NCBI RefSeq assembly: GCF_902506095.1
Contig: NZ_LR733293.1
Coordinates: 1,133,103 to 1,197,102, forward strand
Source: Arthrobacter sp. 9AX
GTDB lineage: Bacteria > Actinomycetota > Actinomycetes > Actinomycetales > Micrococcaceae
Reading direction: 5' to 3'
DNA length: 64,000 nucleotides
Positions 19,893 to 29,122 of the stretch are shown here, piece by piece. The notes beneath the pieces were generated by a model. That model was not told the origin of the DNA. It ran no database searches and saw nothing but the letters and a program-made list of their open reading frames with translations. The position numbers and the translations under genes are program-made. Positions within the stretch are counted from its first letter, which is position 1. The number at the start of each line of letters is the position of its first letter.

Positions 19893-19985
19893 TGGGCCTC
19901 CCCATCGACAGCCGGGCCGGAGGACGGTTCCCCTGGCCTTGAAACAACTTAGCAAGGGGCCCCGACATTGCGCCCCGGACGGAGG

Positions 19986-21188
19986 TCAGCCCTCGGCGGC
20001 CGCCGCCCGGACCTGGGCTTTGTCGTGCTCGGTGTGGGCGGAACGCAGCAGGTCCAGGAACTCGGTCTCGTTGCGGATGAGCTTCTTGTACTTCTCGGGC
20101 AGCCTGCGGATCTGGTTCTCCTCGCGGCACATCTTCGCGAAGATCTTGTCCCGTTCCACCATGTCCGTCTCGTAGTTGAGGTCCAGGTATTCCACGGCGT
20201 GCCGCCGGGCGCCGGAGACGGCGTTCTTGGCCTTGCCCTTGGGACTGAAGATCGATGCCAGCACGGTGATCACCAGGACGCCGAGGATCACGCTCAGCGA
20301 AACCCCGGTGCTGACCTCCACCACGTTCACGTGTTCGCCGTCATTGACGAAGGGCAGTGTGTTCTCGTGCAGGGCGTGCAGGATGAGCTTCACACCGATA
20401 AAGCCCAGGATGACGGCCAGGCCGTAGGAGAGGAAGATCAGCCGGTCCAGCAGCCCGTCGATCAGGAAGAACAGTTGCCGCAGGCCCATCAGGGAAAATG
20501 CGGTGGCGGTGAAGACGATAAAGACGTTCTGCGTCAGGCCGAAGATCGCCGGAATCGAGTCGAGGGCAAACAGGATGTCCGTGCCGCCGATGGCCACCAT
20601 CACCAGGAGCATCGGGGTGAGGACGCGCTTGCCGTTCTCCATGGTGAAGAGTTTGTCGCCGTCGTAGTGTTCGGACGCCGGCAGGAACTTCTTTGCGAGC
20701 CGGACCACCAGGCCCTCGGACTCATTGTCGTGGCTGTCGGGGCGCAGCAGGTTGCCGGCGGTGATGAGCAGGATCAGACCGAAGATGTAGAACACCCAGG
20801 CAAAGCTGTTGATCAGTGCGGCGCCCAGGAAGATGAACGCGGTGCGCGCGATGAGCGAGAAAACGATGCCGAAGAGCAGCACCTTCTGCTGGTCCGCTCG
20901 GGGCACCCGGAAGCTGGCCATGATAATCAGGAACACAAAGAGGTTGTCCACGGACAGCGCCTTCTCCGTGACATAGCCCGCAAAATACTCCGTGCCCATC
21001 GTCGGTCCGCCGAACCACAGGACGCCCAGCCCGAAGACCAGCGCGATACCGACGTAGATGGCGGACCAGGTGGCCGATTCCTTCAGCGACGGCGTGTGGG
21101 CTTTTCGCACATGGAAAAAGAAATCGAAGGCCAGCAGGCCAACAATTCCTACGATGGTCAGCGTCCAGACATAGGAAGGTACTTCCAC
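19986..21188 (-). CDS. TerC family integral membrane protein
   Basis: A 400-residue polytopic membrane protein of the TerC/Alx family, with about nine helices and the acidic motifs ALSVDNLFVFLIIM and IGGTDILFALDSIPAIFG expected for cation coordination. Family members export Mn2+ or provide tellurite/alkaline tolerance. The C-terminal about 70 residues are cytosolic and charged. It begins about 53 bases after recQ on the same strand, so cotranscription is possible. I saw no yybP-ykoY-type Mn riboswitch in the short gap. Confidence 0.92.
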   Translation of the reverse strand: MEVPSYVWTLTIVGIVGLLAFDFFFHVRKAHTPSLKESATWSAIYVGIALVFGLGVLWFGGPTMGTEYFAGYVTEKALSVDNLFVFLIIMASFRVPRADQQKVLLFGIVFSLIARTAFIFLGAALINSFAWVFYIFGLILLITAGNLLRPDSHDNESEGLVVRLAKKFLPASEHYDGDKLFTMENGKRVLTPMLLVMVAIGGTDILFALDSIPAIFGLTQNVFIVFTATAFSLMGLRQLFFLIDGLLDRLIFLSYGLAVILGFIGVKLILHALHENTLPFVNDGEHVNVVEVSTGVSLSVILGVLVITVLASIFSPKGKAKNAVSGARRHAVEYLDLNYETDMVERDKIFAKMCREENQIRRLPEKYKKLIRNETEFLDLLRSAHTEHDKAQVRAAAAEG

Positions 21189-21241
21189 GCGGAGGGCCTT
21201 TCGTCGACAGTGTCCTTCCAGCCTACCGAAAGCACGCGTAC

Positions 21242-22975
21242 CTAAGCAGGCCGCAGGAGTTCATGCTCGACGACGGCGGTACGGGACAGCGTTTTGTACC
21301 CCTCCCGCTCAAACAGGACAGTCATCACGTCGTCCTCATGCCGCATCACCAGCCCCGGACCCCACTCCTTATGGATGACGGTGGACTGCAGCGGGAACAG
21401 CTCGTCGGCACCCGACGGGTCCCGCCCGGACGAATCCTTCTCCGGGGTGCCGTTTCCCGCCGGCCCCGGCGCGCCGTCGTCGTGCGTGTCCTTTGTTCCG
21501 CCACGCGCGTCCGCTTGGCGGGCGGCCTCGGCACAGGCATCGCAGTGGCCGCAGGGCTCCGGAAGGTCCTCGCCGAAGTAGCCCAGCAGGAACTGCCGGC
21601 GGCAGCTGTCCGTCTCCGCGTAGGCGCGCATCATGGTGAGCCGGGACTGGTCCACGCGCTGCCGGGCCTCGGCCAGTTCGACGGCGCGCTGCACCAACGC
21701 GGGCAGCTTCGCCTTGGAAGTAAGCCGGATGCCGCGCTTGCCTGTGGCGACCGCGCCCGCCTCCTTCAACTGGTTGACGAGCCCTGTGACGCGGCGTGCC
21801 GGGAACCCCGTCAGTTCCGCCACCGACGCTGCGGACGCGGGCGCTCCTGCGGCTTTGAGGACCTTCAGCACGGCCAGCAGGCGATCAGGATCGGGGGAAT
21901 GGGTGCCGAAGAACTTACGCAGGCCAAGGTCCTCGGCGCGGTAGTGCAGCACGGCTGAGGCAGGCTCTCCGTCACGCCCCGCCCGGCCGATCTCCTGGTA
22001 GTAGGCATCCAGCGACTCCGGGATGTCCGCGTGCACCACAAACCGGACATTGGGCTTGTCGATGCCCATGCCGAACGCGGTGGTGGCGACCACCACGTCC
22101 AGTTGGTCGTCGAGGAACAGCTCGTGAATGCGCTCCCGGTGGTCGGCTGGCCGCCCGGCGTGATAGGCCTCCGCGCGGAGTCCTTCCTTGGCCAGTTTGT
22201 CGGCGTACTTTTCGGTGTCCTTGCGGGTGGCGGCGTACACCAGGCCCTGCCCCTGGTCCCTCGCCAGCGCAGCCACCTGCTTCAGCACGGCCTTTCGTTT
22301 GCCTTTGTCCTCCTGGTGCCGGACCACATCAAGGCTGATATTGGGCCGGTCGAAGCCGTGGACCAGGACCAACGGGTCCTTCATTCCCAGCCGTTCCACG
22401 ATCTCGTCCCGCACGGGAGGTGACGCCGTGGCGGTCATTGCTGCCACCGGCGGGTTGCCGAGGCGCTCACGGACGTTGCCGAGGTTGAGGTAGTCGGGGC
22501 GGAAATCGTGTCCCCAGGAAGAAACGCAGTGGGCCTCGTCCACCACGAGCAGGGAAATGTCCAGATTGGCAATCCGGTCCACTGTCTGCTGCTTGGCGAG
22601 CTGTTCCGGGGCGAGGAACAGGAAGGTGGCCTTGCCGTTCTCCACCGCCAGCCATGCGGCCTCCAGCTCCGCGTCGGTGCGGGAGGAGTTGATGGCGACG
22701 GCGGCCTCCGCGCCCAGGTCCGTTGTCAGCCCCTCCAGCTGGTCCTCCTGGAGGGCAATCAGGGGTGACACCACGACGGCGGGGCGTTCTGTGGTGTTTT
22801 TCAGGTGCAGGGCCGCCACCTGGTAGACGGCGGATTTGCCGTAGCCGGTGGGCATCACCGCCAGCACGTCGCGGCCGTCGGCGAGGGCAGCCATACCAGC
22901 CAGCTGGCCGTCGCGGAGGTGGGGGAGGGAGAAGGAAGAGGCTGCCAGGGAGGCGAGGGCGCTATGGTCGGACAT
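21242..22975 (-). CDS. RecQ-family ATP-dependent DNA helicase
   Basis: A 577-residue SF2 helicase. Walker A is MPTGYGKSAVYQ, the DExH box is VVDEAHCVSSWGHDFRPDY (RecQ-type aromatic-rich loop), and motif VI is QEIGRAGRDG. The RecQ zinc-binding region is present (CRRQFLLGYF followed by CGHCDAC). No HRDC domain is seen. Instead, after a disordered Gly/Asp/Ser-rich segment, the C-terminus is a small beta-rich module (VIHKEWGPGLVMRHEDD) resembling the Tudor-like end of UvrD-type helicases. The start at 22975 gives a normal N-terminus. Confidence 0.92.
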   Translation of the reverse strand: MSDHSALASLAASSFSLPHLRDGQLAGMAALADGRDVLAVMPTGYGKSAVYQVAALHLKNTTERPAVVVSPLIALQEDQLEGLTTDLGAEAAVAINSSRTDAELEAAWLAVENGKATFLFLAPEQLAKQQTVDRIANLDISLLVVDEAHCVSSWGHDFRPDYLNLGNVRERLGNPPVAAMTATASPPVRDEIVERLGMKDPLVLVHGFDRPNISLDVVRHQEDKGKRKAVLKQVAALARDQGQGLVYAATRKDTEKYADKLAKEGLRAEAYHAGRPADHRERIHELFLDDQLDVVVATTAFGMGIDKPNVRFVVHADIPESLDAYYQEIGRAGRDGEPASAVLHYRAEDLGLRKFFGTHSPDPDRLLAVLKVLKAAGAPASAASVAELTGFPARRVTGLVNQLKEAGAVATGKRGIRLTSKAKLPALVQRAVELAEARQRVDQSRLTMMRAYAETDSCRRQFLLGYFGEDLPEPCGHCDACAEAARQADARGGTKDTHDDGAPGPAGNGTPEKDSSGRDPSGADELFPLQSTVIHKEWGPGLVMRHEDDVMTVLFEREGYKTLSRTAVVEHELLRPA

Positions 22976-23217
22976 AAGGAACGGCTCCGCAGTGTGGGTC
23001 CGGGGGGCCGCTTGCTTCAGCCGAGGTGACCAGCCTAGCGCGGCCGGGACGCTGCGTCGTCCGTGTCTCTTCCTCTGCGGAGAAGTCGTCCGCACCTGTT
23101 CTCCACAAGGCCGCCGTTGTCCTTGACTTCCCGGCCGCCCTGAATAAGTGTGGAAGGAACTGGTCCCACCGCACATGTACTGGTTTTTGGGGCCGGGCCA
23201 AGCAAGGAAGGTGCAGC

Positions 23218-25545
23218 GTGGCGCGCGAAAATCCGAGGGTTGAAGAGGCCGACGAGTCCGAGCTTGAGGTGACCGGACACCCCAAAACCTGGGCTGCCGG
23301 AGTCCCTGGTGTCTACCATTCCATGAAGCCTGCTCTTGAGCACATGGGCCTGGAGCGGTCACGGAAAACCTTGCTGGCGCTGAACCAGAAGGACGGGTTT
23401 GACTGCATGAGCTGTGCATGGCCGGACCCGGGCCACCGCAAGACGTTCGAATTCTGCGAAAACGGCGCGAAGGCTGTCACCTGGGAGGCAACGCCGGTGG
23501 TGATCGGCTCCGAGTTCTGGGCCGGGCATCCCGTCAGTGAACTCCGGGAACGGTCGGAGTACTGGCTGGGGATGCAGGGCCGCCTCACCGAACCCGTGTA
23601 CAAGCCAGCCCGCGAGGACCACTACCGGCCGGTGGGCTGGGACGAGGCATTCGGCATCATCGCGGACAAGCTCAATTCCTTGCCCAGCCCGGACCAGGCG
23701 GCGTTTTACACCAGCGGCCGCACTTCCAACGAGGCCGCGTTCCTGTACCAGCTGTTCATCCGCGGGTATGGCACCAACAACCTGCCGGACTGCTCCAACA
23801 TGTGCCACGAGTCCTCCGGCTGGGCCATGGGCCAGACCATCGGCGTGGGCAAGGCGACCGTCTCCTACAATGACTTCGAAAAAGCGGACCTGATCATCAT
23901 CCTGGGACAGAACCCGGGCACCAACCATCCGCGCATGCTCACCGCCCTTGAGGAAGCCAAGGACGCAGGTGCGCAGATCGTGGCCGTCAACCCGCTGCCG
24001 GAAGCGGGCCTGATGCGCTACAAGAACCCGCAGCGGGTGAAGGGCATCATCGGGCACGGCACGGAACTCGCCGACCAGTTCCTGCAGATCCGGCTTGGCG
24101 GGGACATGGCGCTCCTGCAAGCGGTGTCCAAGCGCGTCCTCGAAGCGGAGGCCGCGGCGCCGGGAACCGTGCTTGACCATCAGTTCCTCGAGGAACACTG
24201 CCAGGGCCTGGATGAACTGAAAGCGCACCTTGCCGCGCTGGATGAGGCCACCGTCCTTGAGGCCACGGGGCTGCGCCCGGAGGAGATCGACGAACTGGCG
24301 GACCGGTACCTGCGGGCGGACAGGGTCATCATCACCTGGGCCATGGGCATCACCCAGCACAAAAAGGCCGTGCCCACCATCAAGGAGATCATCAACCTGC
24401 TGCTGCTCCGCGGCAACATCGGCAAACCGGGCGCCGGTGCCTCGCCCATCCGCGGACACAGCAACGTCCAGGGCGACCGCACCATGGGCATCTGGGAACA
24501 GATGCCGCCGGCATTCCTGGACGCCCTGGGCAAGGAATTCAGCTTCGACCCGCCGCGGAAACACGGCGTGGACGCGGTGGACACCGTCCGGCAGATGCGC
24601 GACGGCGGCATCAAGGTTTTTGTGGCGCTGGGCGGAAACTTCGTGGGCGCCATGTCGGACACCTACGCGGCAGAGGCGGCGATGGAAAGTACCGAACTGT
24701 CAGTCCAGATCTCCACCAAGCTCAACCACTCCCACGCCGTCACCGGTGCGGAGGCGCTGATCCTGCCCACGCTGGGACGCACCGAGATCGACCGCCAGGA
24801 ATCCGGCCCCCAGTTCGTGTCCGTGGAGGACACCGTCTCCGCAGTCCATGCCTCGCATGGAACGGTAGAGCCGGTAGCCCCCGGCCTGCTGTCCGAAGTG
24901 GCGATCGTGAGCCGTTTGGCGCGGCGCGTGCTGGGCGACCGGATCGCCGCGGACTGGGCGGGCTTCGAAAAGAATTATGACCTGGTCCGGGAGCACATTT
25001 CGCACGTAGTGGTGGGCTGCGAGGACTACAACCGGAAGATCCGCCAGGACGGCGGCTTCGTCCTGCCTAACGGGCCACGGGACTCGCGCACGTTCAACAC
25101 ACCCACGGGCAAGGCCATGCTCACCGTGAATGAACTCGAACAGGTGGAACGTCCGCCGGGCACCCTGATCCTGCAGAGCATGCGCTCGCACGACCAGTTC
25201 AACACCACTATCTACGGCCACAACGACCGCTACCGCGGCATCAAGAAGGGCCGCGAGGTAGTGTTCGTCAACCCCGCGGACCTGACGGAACTGGGGCTGG
25301 AGGACGGGCAGCACGTGGATATTTGGGGCGTTTACCCGGACAACGCGGAGCGGGTCCTGCGGAATTACCGGGTAGTGGCCTATCCCACGGCCCGCGGGTG
25401 TGCCGCCGCGTACTACCCGGAGGCCAACGTTCTGGTGCCGCTGGACAGTGTTGCCGAGGGCAGCCAGACACCGGCGTCGAAGGCCGTGATCGTGAAGCTT
25501 GAGCCGCGCCTGGTACTCGAAGAAGAGCCAACAGCCGCGGGGTAG
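23218..25545 (+). CDS. FdhF/YdeP family molybdopterin oxidoreductase
   Basis: A 775-residue molybdopterin-dinucleotide oxidoreductase related to formate dehydrogenase alpha subunits. A Cys cluster near residue 60 (DCMSCAWPDPG, then FEFCENGAKA) likely binds an Fe-S centre. The molybdopterin-binding motifs are present (SGRTSNEAAFLYQLFIRGYG, then DCSNMCHESSG, and RGHSNVQGDRTMGIW). A C-terminal molydop_binding domain follows (SHDQFNTTIYG, YRGIKKGREVVFVNP). The GTG start at 23218 has AAGGAAGG upstream. The substrate of this family is not firmly known. A DUF6457 gene, a family linked to Mo-cofactor genes, lies convergently downstream, and formaldehyde dehydrogenase follows, suggesting C1 metabolism. 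Confidence 0.88.
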   Translation: MARENPRVEEADESELEVTGHPKTWAAGVPGVYHSMKPALEHMGLERSRKTLLALNQKDGFDCMSCAWPDPGHRKTFEFCENGAKAVTWEATPVVIGSEFWAGHPVSELRERSEYWLGMQGRLTEPVYKPAREDHYRPVGWDEAFGIIADKLNSLPSPDQAAFYTSGRTSNEAAFLYQLFIRGYGTNNLPDCSNMCHESSGWAMGQTIGVGKATVSYNDFEKADLIIILGQNPGTNHPRMLTALEEAKDAGAQIVAVNPLPEAGLMRYKNPQRVKGIIGHGTELADQFLQIRLGGDMALLQAVSKRVLEAEAAAPGTVLDHQFLEEHCQGLDELKAHLAALDEATVLEATGLRPEEIDELADRYLRADRVIITWAMGITQHKKAVPTIKEIINLLLLRGNIGKPGAGASPIRGHSNVQGDRTMGIWEQMPPAFLDALGKEFSFDPPRKHGVDAVDTVRQMRDGGIKVFVALGGNFVGAMSDTYAAEAAMESTELSVQISTKLNHSHAVTGAEALILPTLGRTEIDRQESGPQFVSVEDTVSAVHASHGTVEPVAPGLLSEVAIVSRLARRVLGDRIAADWAGFEKNYDLVREHISHVVVGCEDYNRKIRQDGGFVLPNGPRDSRTFNTPTGKAMLTVNELEQVERPPGTLILQSMRSHDQFNTTIYGHNDRYRGIKKGREVVFVNPADLTELGLEDGQHVDIWGVYPDNAERVLRNYRVVAYPTARGCAAAYYPEANVLVPLDSVAEGSQTPASKAVIVKLEPRLVLEEEPTAAG

Positions 25546-25569
25546 CGGGAAGTTGAGCCGGCAGTCGGT

Positions 25570-25607
25570 TGAGCCTGTCGAAACTGCCTTGGATTTCGAC
25601 AGGCTCA
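25570..25607. terminator. Bidirectional hairpin between fdhF-like and DUF6457 genes
   Basis: A perfect 14-bp inverted repeat (TGAGCCTGTCGAAA and its complement) with a 10-base loop, between two converging genes. This TTTCGACAGGCTCA element recurs between genes in many high-GC actinobacteria, so it may be a dispersed repeat acting as a terminator. Confidence 0.75.
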
Positions 25608-25662
25608 TCACCGGCGCGGCAGGCTCAGTCGCCGGCCCTGCTACTGCACCGCACCGGCCCTG

Positions 25663-25992
25663 CTACTGCGCAGTGTCCGCCCAACCCTTGCTGGCGGGGC
25701 CGCCATCGAGCCCGTCGTCGCAGAGGTCGAAGGCAATGCCCGCTGCCCGTGCCACGGCCGCGCTGGAGGCCTGGCGTGACCCCGCGCTGCCGGTCCCGGC
25801 CTGCAGGCCTGCGGCGTAGCCCACCAGGAACGTGGTGACGGGAGCCGCTGGGTGGATCACGGAGTCGGCGGATTTGCGGGCAAGGTCAAGGAGCAATTCG
25901 TTATCCACCGTGAGGTCCAGGATCTGCAGGGCTTGGGCAAGCCTGTTGCTCCACTGGTCCAGCACCTGCGCCTCTTCGTCACTGACTGCCAT
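25663..25992 (-). CDS. DUF6457 domain protein, probable molybdenum-cofactor accessory
   Basis: A 109-residue helical protein matching the DUF6457 pattern (LDQWSNRLAQALQI, LLDLARKSADSVIHPAAPVTTFLVGYAAG). From memory, this domain is often fused to or encoded beside molybdenum cofactor guanylyltransferase, so its position beside the molybdo-oxidoreductase makes a supporting role plausible. That role is inference. The last codons overlap a short direct repeat (CCGGCCCTGCTACTGC, twice within 25632-25669). Confidence 0.75.
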   Translation of the reverse strand: MAVSDEEAQVLDQWSNRLAQALQILDLTVDNELLLDLARKSADSVIHPAAPVTTFLVGYAAGLQAGTGSAGSRQASSAAVARAAGIAFDLCDDGLDGGPASKGWADTAQ

Positions 25993-26305
25993 GGTCCGCT
26001 CCTTTGCTCAACATTGGCCCGCTTATTCGTTCCGGTGCCGACACTACAAGGCTTAGCAGCGGAAGTCATGGGGTCCCTAAAACCCCTAAATCCAAAATGG
26101 GGTAGCGCCCCGTCGCTTCCGGCTCTGGAACTGTCCTCCACCCCCTGCCTAGACTGGGCGGACCCCCAGCCCAGGACCACCGGCACCGATCATCCGGCAC
26201 CAGAAAGATGCCGTGAGACCGACGCGGGACCCTGCCCGCGAGGGTACATCACCTACCCAAAATCACGGCCGCCCTACCGGGCAGGCCTGACTACAGGAGA
26301 GATAG
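25993..26305 (+). promoter_or_regulatory. Upstream region of formaldehyde dehydrogenase
   Basis: 313 bases between the divergent DUF6457 and fdhA genes with no supportable gene. It contains C/G-tract repeats around 26070-26110 (GGGGTCCCTAAAACCCC, then ATGGGG) that could be regulator-binding sites, and CAGGAGAGATAG as ribosome-binding site at the 3' end. The promoters of both genes must lie here. I do not recognise a known formaldehyde-responsive operator. Confidence 0.4.
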
Positions 26306-27523
26306 ATGACAGGGAACAAAGCCGTTGCCTACAAAGAACCAGGCAAGGTTGAAGTAATCGACATCGACTACCCCACCTTCGAACTCAAGGACGGACCGGG
26401 CGTCAATCCGGCCAACGTGGGACGTCCGGTCCACCACGGCGTGATCCTCAAAACCGTGGCCACCAACATCTGCGGCTCGGACCAGCACATGGTCCGCGGC
26501 CGCACCACCGCACCGCCCAACCTGGTGCTGGGCCACGAGATCACGGGCGAAGTGGTGGAGGTGGGCCGCGACGTCGAGTTCATTAAAGTCGGCGATCTCT
26601 GTTCGGTGCCGTTCAACATCGCCTGCGGCCGGTGCTGCAACTGCAAGGAACGCAAGACCGGCATCTGCCTGAACGTGAACCCGGACCGGCCCGGCAGCGC
26701 CTACGGGTACGTGGACATGGGCGGCTGGGTGGGAGGCCAGGCAAACTATGTGCTGGTGCCGTACGCCGACTGGAACCTCCTGAAGTTCCCGGACAAGGAC
26801 CAGGCCATGGAGAAGATCCTGGACCTGGCCATGCTCTCGGACATTTTCCCCACCGGGTTCCACGGGGCGGTCACTGCCGGAGTGGGCGTCGGGTCCACCG
26901 TATACGTGGCCGGTGCCGGCCCCGTGGGCCTCGCAGCGGCGACCAGCGCGCATTTGCTGGGTGCCGCCGTCGTGATTGTTGGGGACCTGAACGAGGACAG
27001 GCTGGCGCAGGCACGCAGCTTCGGCTGCGAAACCGTGGACCTCACCAAAGGCGGCCCGGCCGAGCAGATTGAACAGATCCTGGGCGTCCCGGAAGTGGAG
27101 TGCGGCATAGACGCTGTGGGCTTCGAGGCCCGCGGACAAGGCCATGGAAAGAACGCAGAGGAGGCTCCCGCCACTGTGCTGAACACACTGATGGACATCA
27201 CGGCGGCCGGCGGCGCCCTGGGCATCCCAGGCCTCTACGTCACCGGTGACCCAGGCGGGATTGACGAGGCGGCCAAGAAGGGCGCGCTGAGCCTCAGCCT
27301 GGGCACCGGATGGGCCAAGTCCCTGAGCTTCACCACGGGCCAGTGCCCGGTGATGAAATACAACCGGCAACTCATGATGGCCATCCTGAACGATCGGGTG
27401 AGCATCGCCAAGAACGTCAACGCCAAACCCATCCCGCTCGAGGAAGCACCCAAGGGTTACGCGGAATTTGATGCCGGTGCGGCCACCAAGTATGTCCTCA
27501 ATCCGAACGGGTACCTGAACTAA
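26306..27523 (+). CDS. fdhA: Glutathione-independent formaldehyde dehydrogenase
   Basis: A 405-residue zinc-dependent medium-chain dehydrogenase matching the Pseudomonas putida-type enzyme that oxidises formaldehyde with tightly bound NAD+. Catalytic zinc motifs are NICGSDQHM and GHEITGEVVE, and the structural zinc loop is CGRCCNCKERKTGIC. The family-specific GSAYGYVDMGGWVGGQ insertion and Rossmann loop VAGAGPVGLAA are intact. A good SD (CAGGAG) precedes the ATG. With the neighbouring FdhF/YdeP-type enzyme it could form a formaldehyde detoxification route, though a formate step for the neighbour is unproven. Confidence 0.93.
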   Translation: MTGNKAVAYKEPGKVEVIDIDYPTFELKDGPGVNPANVGRPVHHGVILKTVATNICGSDQHMVRGRTTAPPNLVLGHEITGEVVEVGRDVEFIKVGDLCSVPFNIACGRCCNCKERKTGICLNVNPDRPGSAYGYVDMGGWVGGQANYVLVPYADWNLLKFPDKDQAMEKILDLAMLSDIFPTGFHGAVTAGVGVGSTVYVAGAGPVGLAAATSAHLLGAAVVIVGDLNEDRLAQARSFGCETVDLTKGGPAEQIEQILGVPEVECGIDAVGFEARGQGHGKNAEEAPATVLNTLMDITAAGGALGIPGLYVTGDPGGIDEAAKKGALSLSLGTGWAKSLSFTTGQCPVMKYNRQLMMAILNDRVSIAKNVNAKPIPLEEAPKGYAEFDAGAATKYVLNPNGYLN

Positions 27524-27640
27524 GAAGGGGGTGAACGGCGGACGGTAATTCTCCGAGGAACAAGGTGCGGAAATAAGGGCCGCCCGGGCCGGGTTAGGCT
27601 TTGCAGGGTCAACAGCACCGCCGCATCAAAGGAGTACCCC

Positions 27641-27991
27641 TTGAGTGACATCACCGTCCGCCACAACGCCGGCCGCGAGCGCTTTGAAATCCTCGACGCC
27701 GGCAATGTGATCGGCAAGGCAGCGTACAAGGACTACGACGGCGGCGGCGCACCGCAGTGGGTTTTCTACCACACGGTGGTCAATGAGGAATATGGTGGCC
27801 AGGGCCTGGCAGGCCAGCTCGCCACCGCGGCCTTGGACGAAACCGTCAGCGCCGGCATGGGCATTGTTCCGGTGTGCCCCTTCATCAAGAAGTTCCTCAC
27901 CAAACATCCCGAGTACGCCGGCAGCACCGTTCGCGTTACCCCGGCCCACCTGGAGTTCCTGGACTCCGCGCTGACAGCCCGCACCCGCTAA
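27641..27991 (+). CDS. GNAT-like acetyltransferase, YjdJ/PF14542 type
   Basis: A 116-residue compact acetyltransferase-like protein starting with TTG behind AAAGGAG. The CoA-binding turn (EYGGQGLAGQLATAAL) and the C-terminal VCPFIKKFLTKHPEY are the diagnostic features of the short YjdJ-like GNAT proteins. Substrate unknown. It is followed at once by a terminator. Confidence 0.88.
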   Translation: MSDITVRHNAGRERFEILDAGNVIGKAAYKDYDGGGAPQWVFYHTVVNEEYGGQGLAGQLATAALDETVSAGMGIVPVCPFIKKFLTKHPEYAGSTVRVTPAHLEFLDSALTARTR

Positions 27992-27992
27992 C

Positions 27993-28028
27993 GGTCATGG
28001 CACCTCCGGGTATTACGGTGCCATGACC
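27993..28028 (+). terminator. Terminator after GNAT gene
   Basis: A perfect 12-bp inverted repeat (GGTCATGGCACC and its complement) with a 12-base loop starts just after the stop codon and is followed by TTTAG. Confidence 0.72.
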
Positions 28029-28184
28029 TTTAGCGGGTACGGATCCGCAGTCAATGGTCCTTCCCGGGGCGCGCCGGCGCCACACAGGCAGCTCCCAAAC
28101 TTTGATGATCTAATCAACATCGCATCGCGTGCACTGGGGCCCGCAGGATGCTGATCAGATAGTTGAGTTGGGACAGGAGCCCCT

Positions 28185-29093
28185 ATGCCGGTGGACCAAA
28201 GGATGCCTGGGATGCGGCAGGATGTTCCCGCGACCCGGCATGCCCGGAAGAGGCTTGCGCTGCTGTTCACCGCCGTGGTGCTGGTCGTCATTGCCATCGT
28301 TGTGCTGGCAGTGGTGCGGTCAGGGCCGCGCAACGGCGCGGAACCGGCAGCTGCCCCCGAGGCCCCCGTCGCTGTGGCCCCGGATTCCCTCCAAGGCAGC
28401 ATCCAGTCCGTCCTCGACGACAACCCGGACTACAGGATCGGGCTGGCCATGGCAGACGTCTCGGGGGACGCCGCGCTCGCCTTCGGGGACCAGGAAGCCT
28501 TCACCGCCGCCAGTACTGCGAAGATCATCACGGCCGCGGCCTACTACCACCTTGTCGAAACCGGGGAGGCGACCCTGGACGATCCGCTGGGGGACTACGA
28601 CGCCGCGTTCCAGCTCGAAGCCATGGTGAACGAGAGCAACAATGATTCCTGGCTGCTGCTGATGGACGCCGTGGGCTACCCGCAGCTGACCGAGTACGCG
28701 GCCTCGATCGGCGTCGACTACGATCCCGAGGAGAACCTGCTCACCCCGGCTGAGATGGCACTGGTCCTGAAGCAGCTCTATGCCGGAGACCTGCTGAACC
28801 AGGACAACACGGCCCAGCTGCTCAGCTACATGCAGGACACCAACAACGAGGAACTCATTCCCGCAGGCTCCCAGTCCGGGTTCGAGGTGTTCCACAAATA
28901 CGGAGAGCTCGACGGCGAACTCCACGATGCAGCCGTCCTGGCCTACCGCGGTTCCACCTTTGTCTTGGTCATCTACACGGAGAACGCCGACGGCACCGAA
29001 GGCGCCGGGCAGGCCGATGCCATCCGGGAGCTCACCGCCGTCGTCGAAAAGGCCCTGTTCCCGTCCGTGCAGGCCGGGAACAGCACCCCCTAG
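28185..29093 (+). CDS. Membrane-anchored class A beta-lactamase-like serine hydrolase
   Basis: A 302-residue protein with a single N-terminal membrane anchor (about residues 28-46) and an extracellular serine-hydrolase domain. The three landmark motifs of the penicillin-recognising fold appear in order: SxxK as STAK (TAASTAKIITAAA), SxN as ESNND, and a KTG-like triad as KYG (FHKYGEL). The substitution of KTG by KYG and the low similarity elsewhere argue against a true drug-resistance beta-lactamase; a peptidoglycan-related or esterase-like activity is as likely. It begins about 160 bases after the preceding terminator, so it has its own promoter. Confidence 0.82.
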   Translation: MPVDQRMPGMRQDVPATRHARKRLALLFTAVVLVVIAIVVLAVVRSGPRNGAEPAAAPEAPVAVAPDSLQGSIQSVLDDNPDYRIGLAMADVSGDAALAFGDQEAFTAASTAKIITAAAYYHLVETGEATLDDPLGDYDAAFQLEAMVNESNNDSWLLLMDAVGYPQLTEYAASIGVDYDPEENLLTPAEMALVLKQLYAGDLLNQDNTAQLLSYMQDTNNEELIPAGSQSGFEVFHKYGELDGELHDAAVLAYRGSTFVLVIYTENADGTEGAGQADAIRELTAVVEKALFPSVQAGNSTP

Positions 29094-29122
29094 GGTCAGC
29101 AAAGTCGCTAACCCCCCGGCCG

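Noticed and set aside
19968..21245. 425-codon antisense frame over terC
   Set aside because: Gln/Glu/His-rich composition typical of the complement of a membrane-protein gene.
25632..25669. Short direct repeat CCGGCCCTGCTACTGC (two units)
   Set aside because: Only two short units at the end of the DUF6457 gene; it may be chance or slippage and does not suggest a mobile element.
28185..29093. True drug-resistance beta-lactamase
   Set aside because: Motif three is KYG rather than KTG, and overall similarity is weak; only the fold family is supported.
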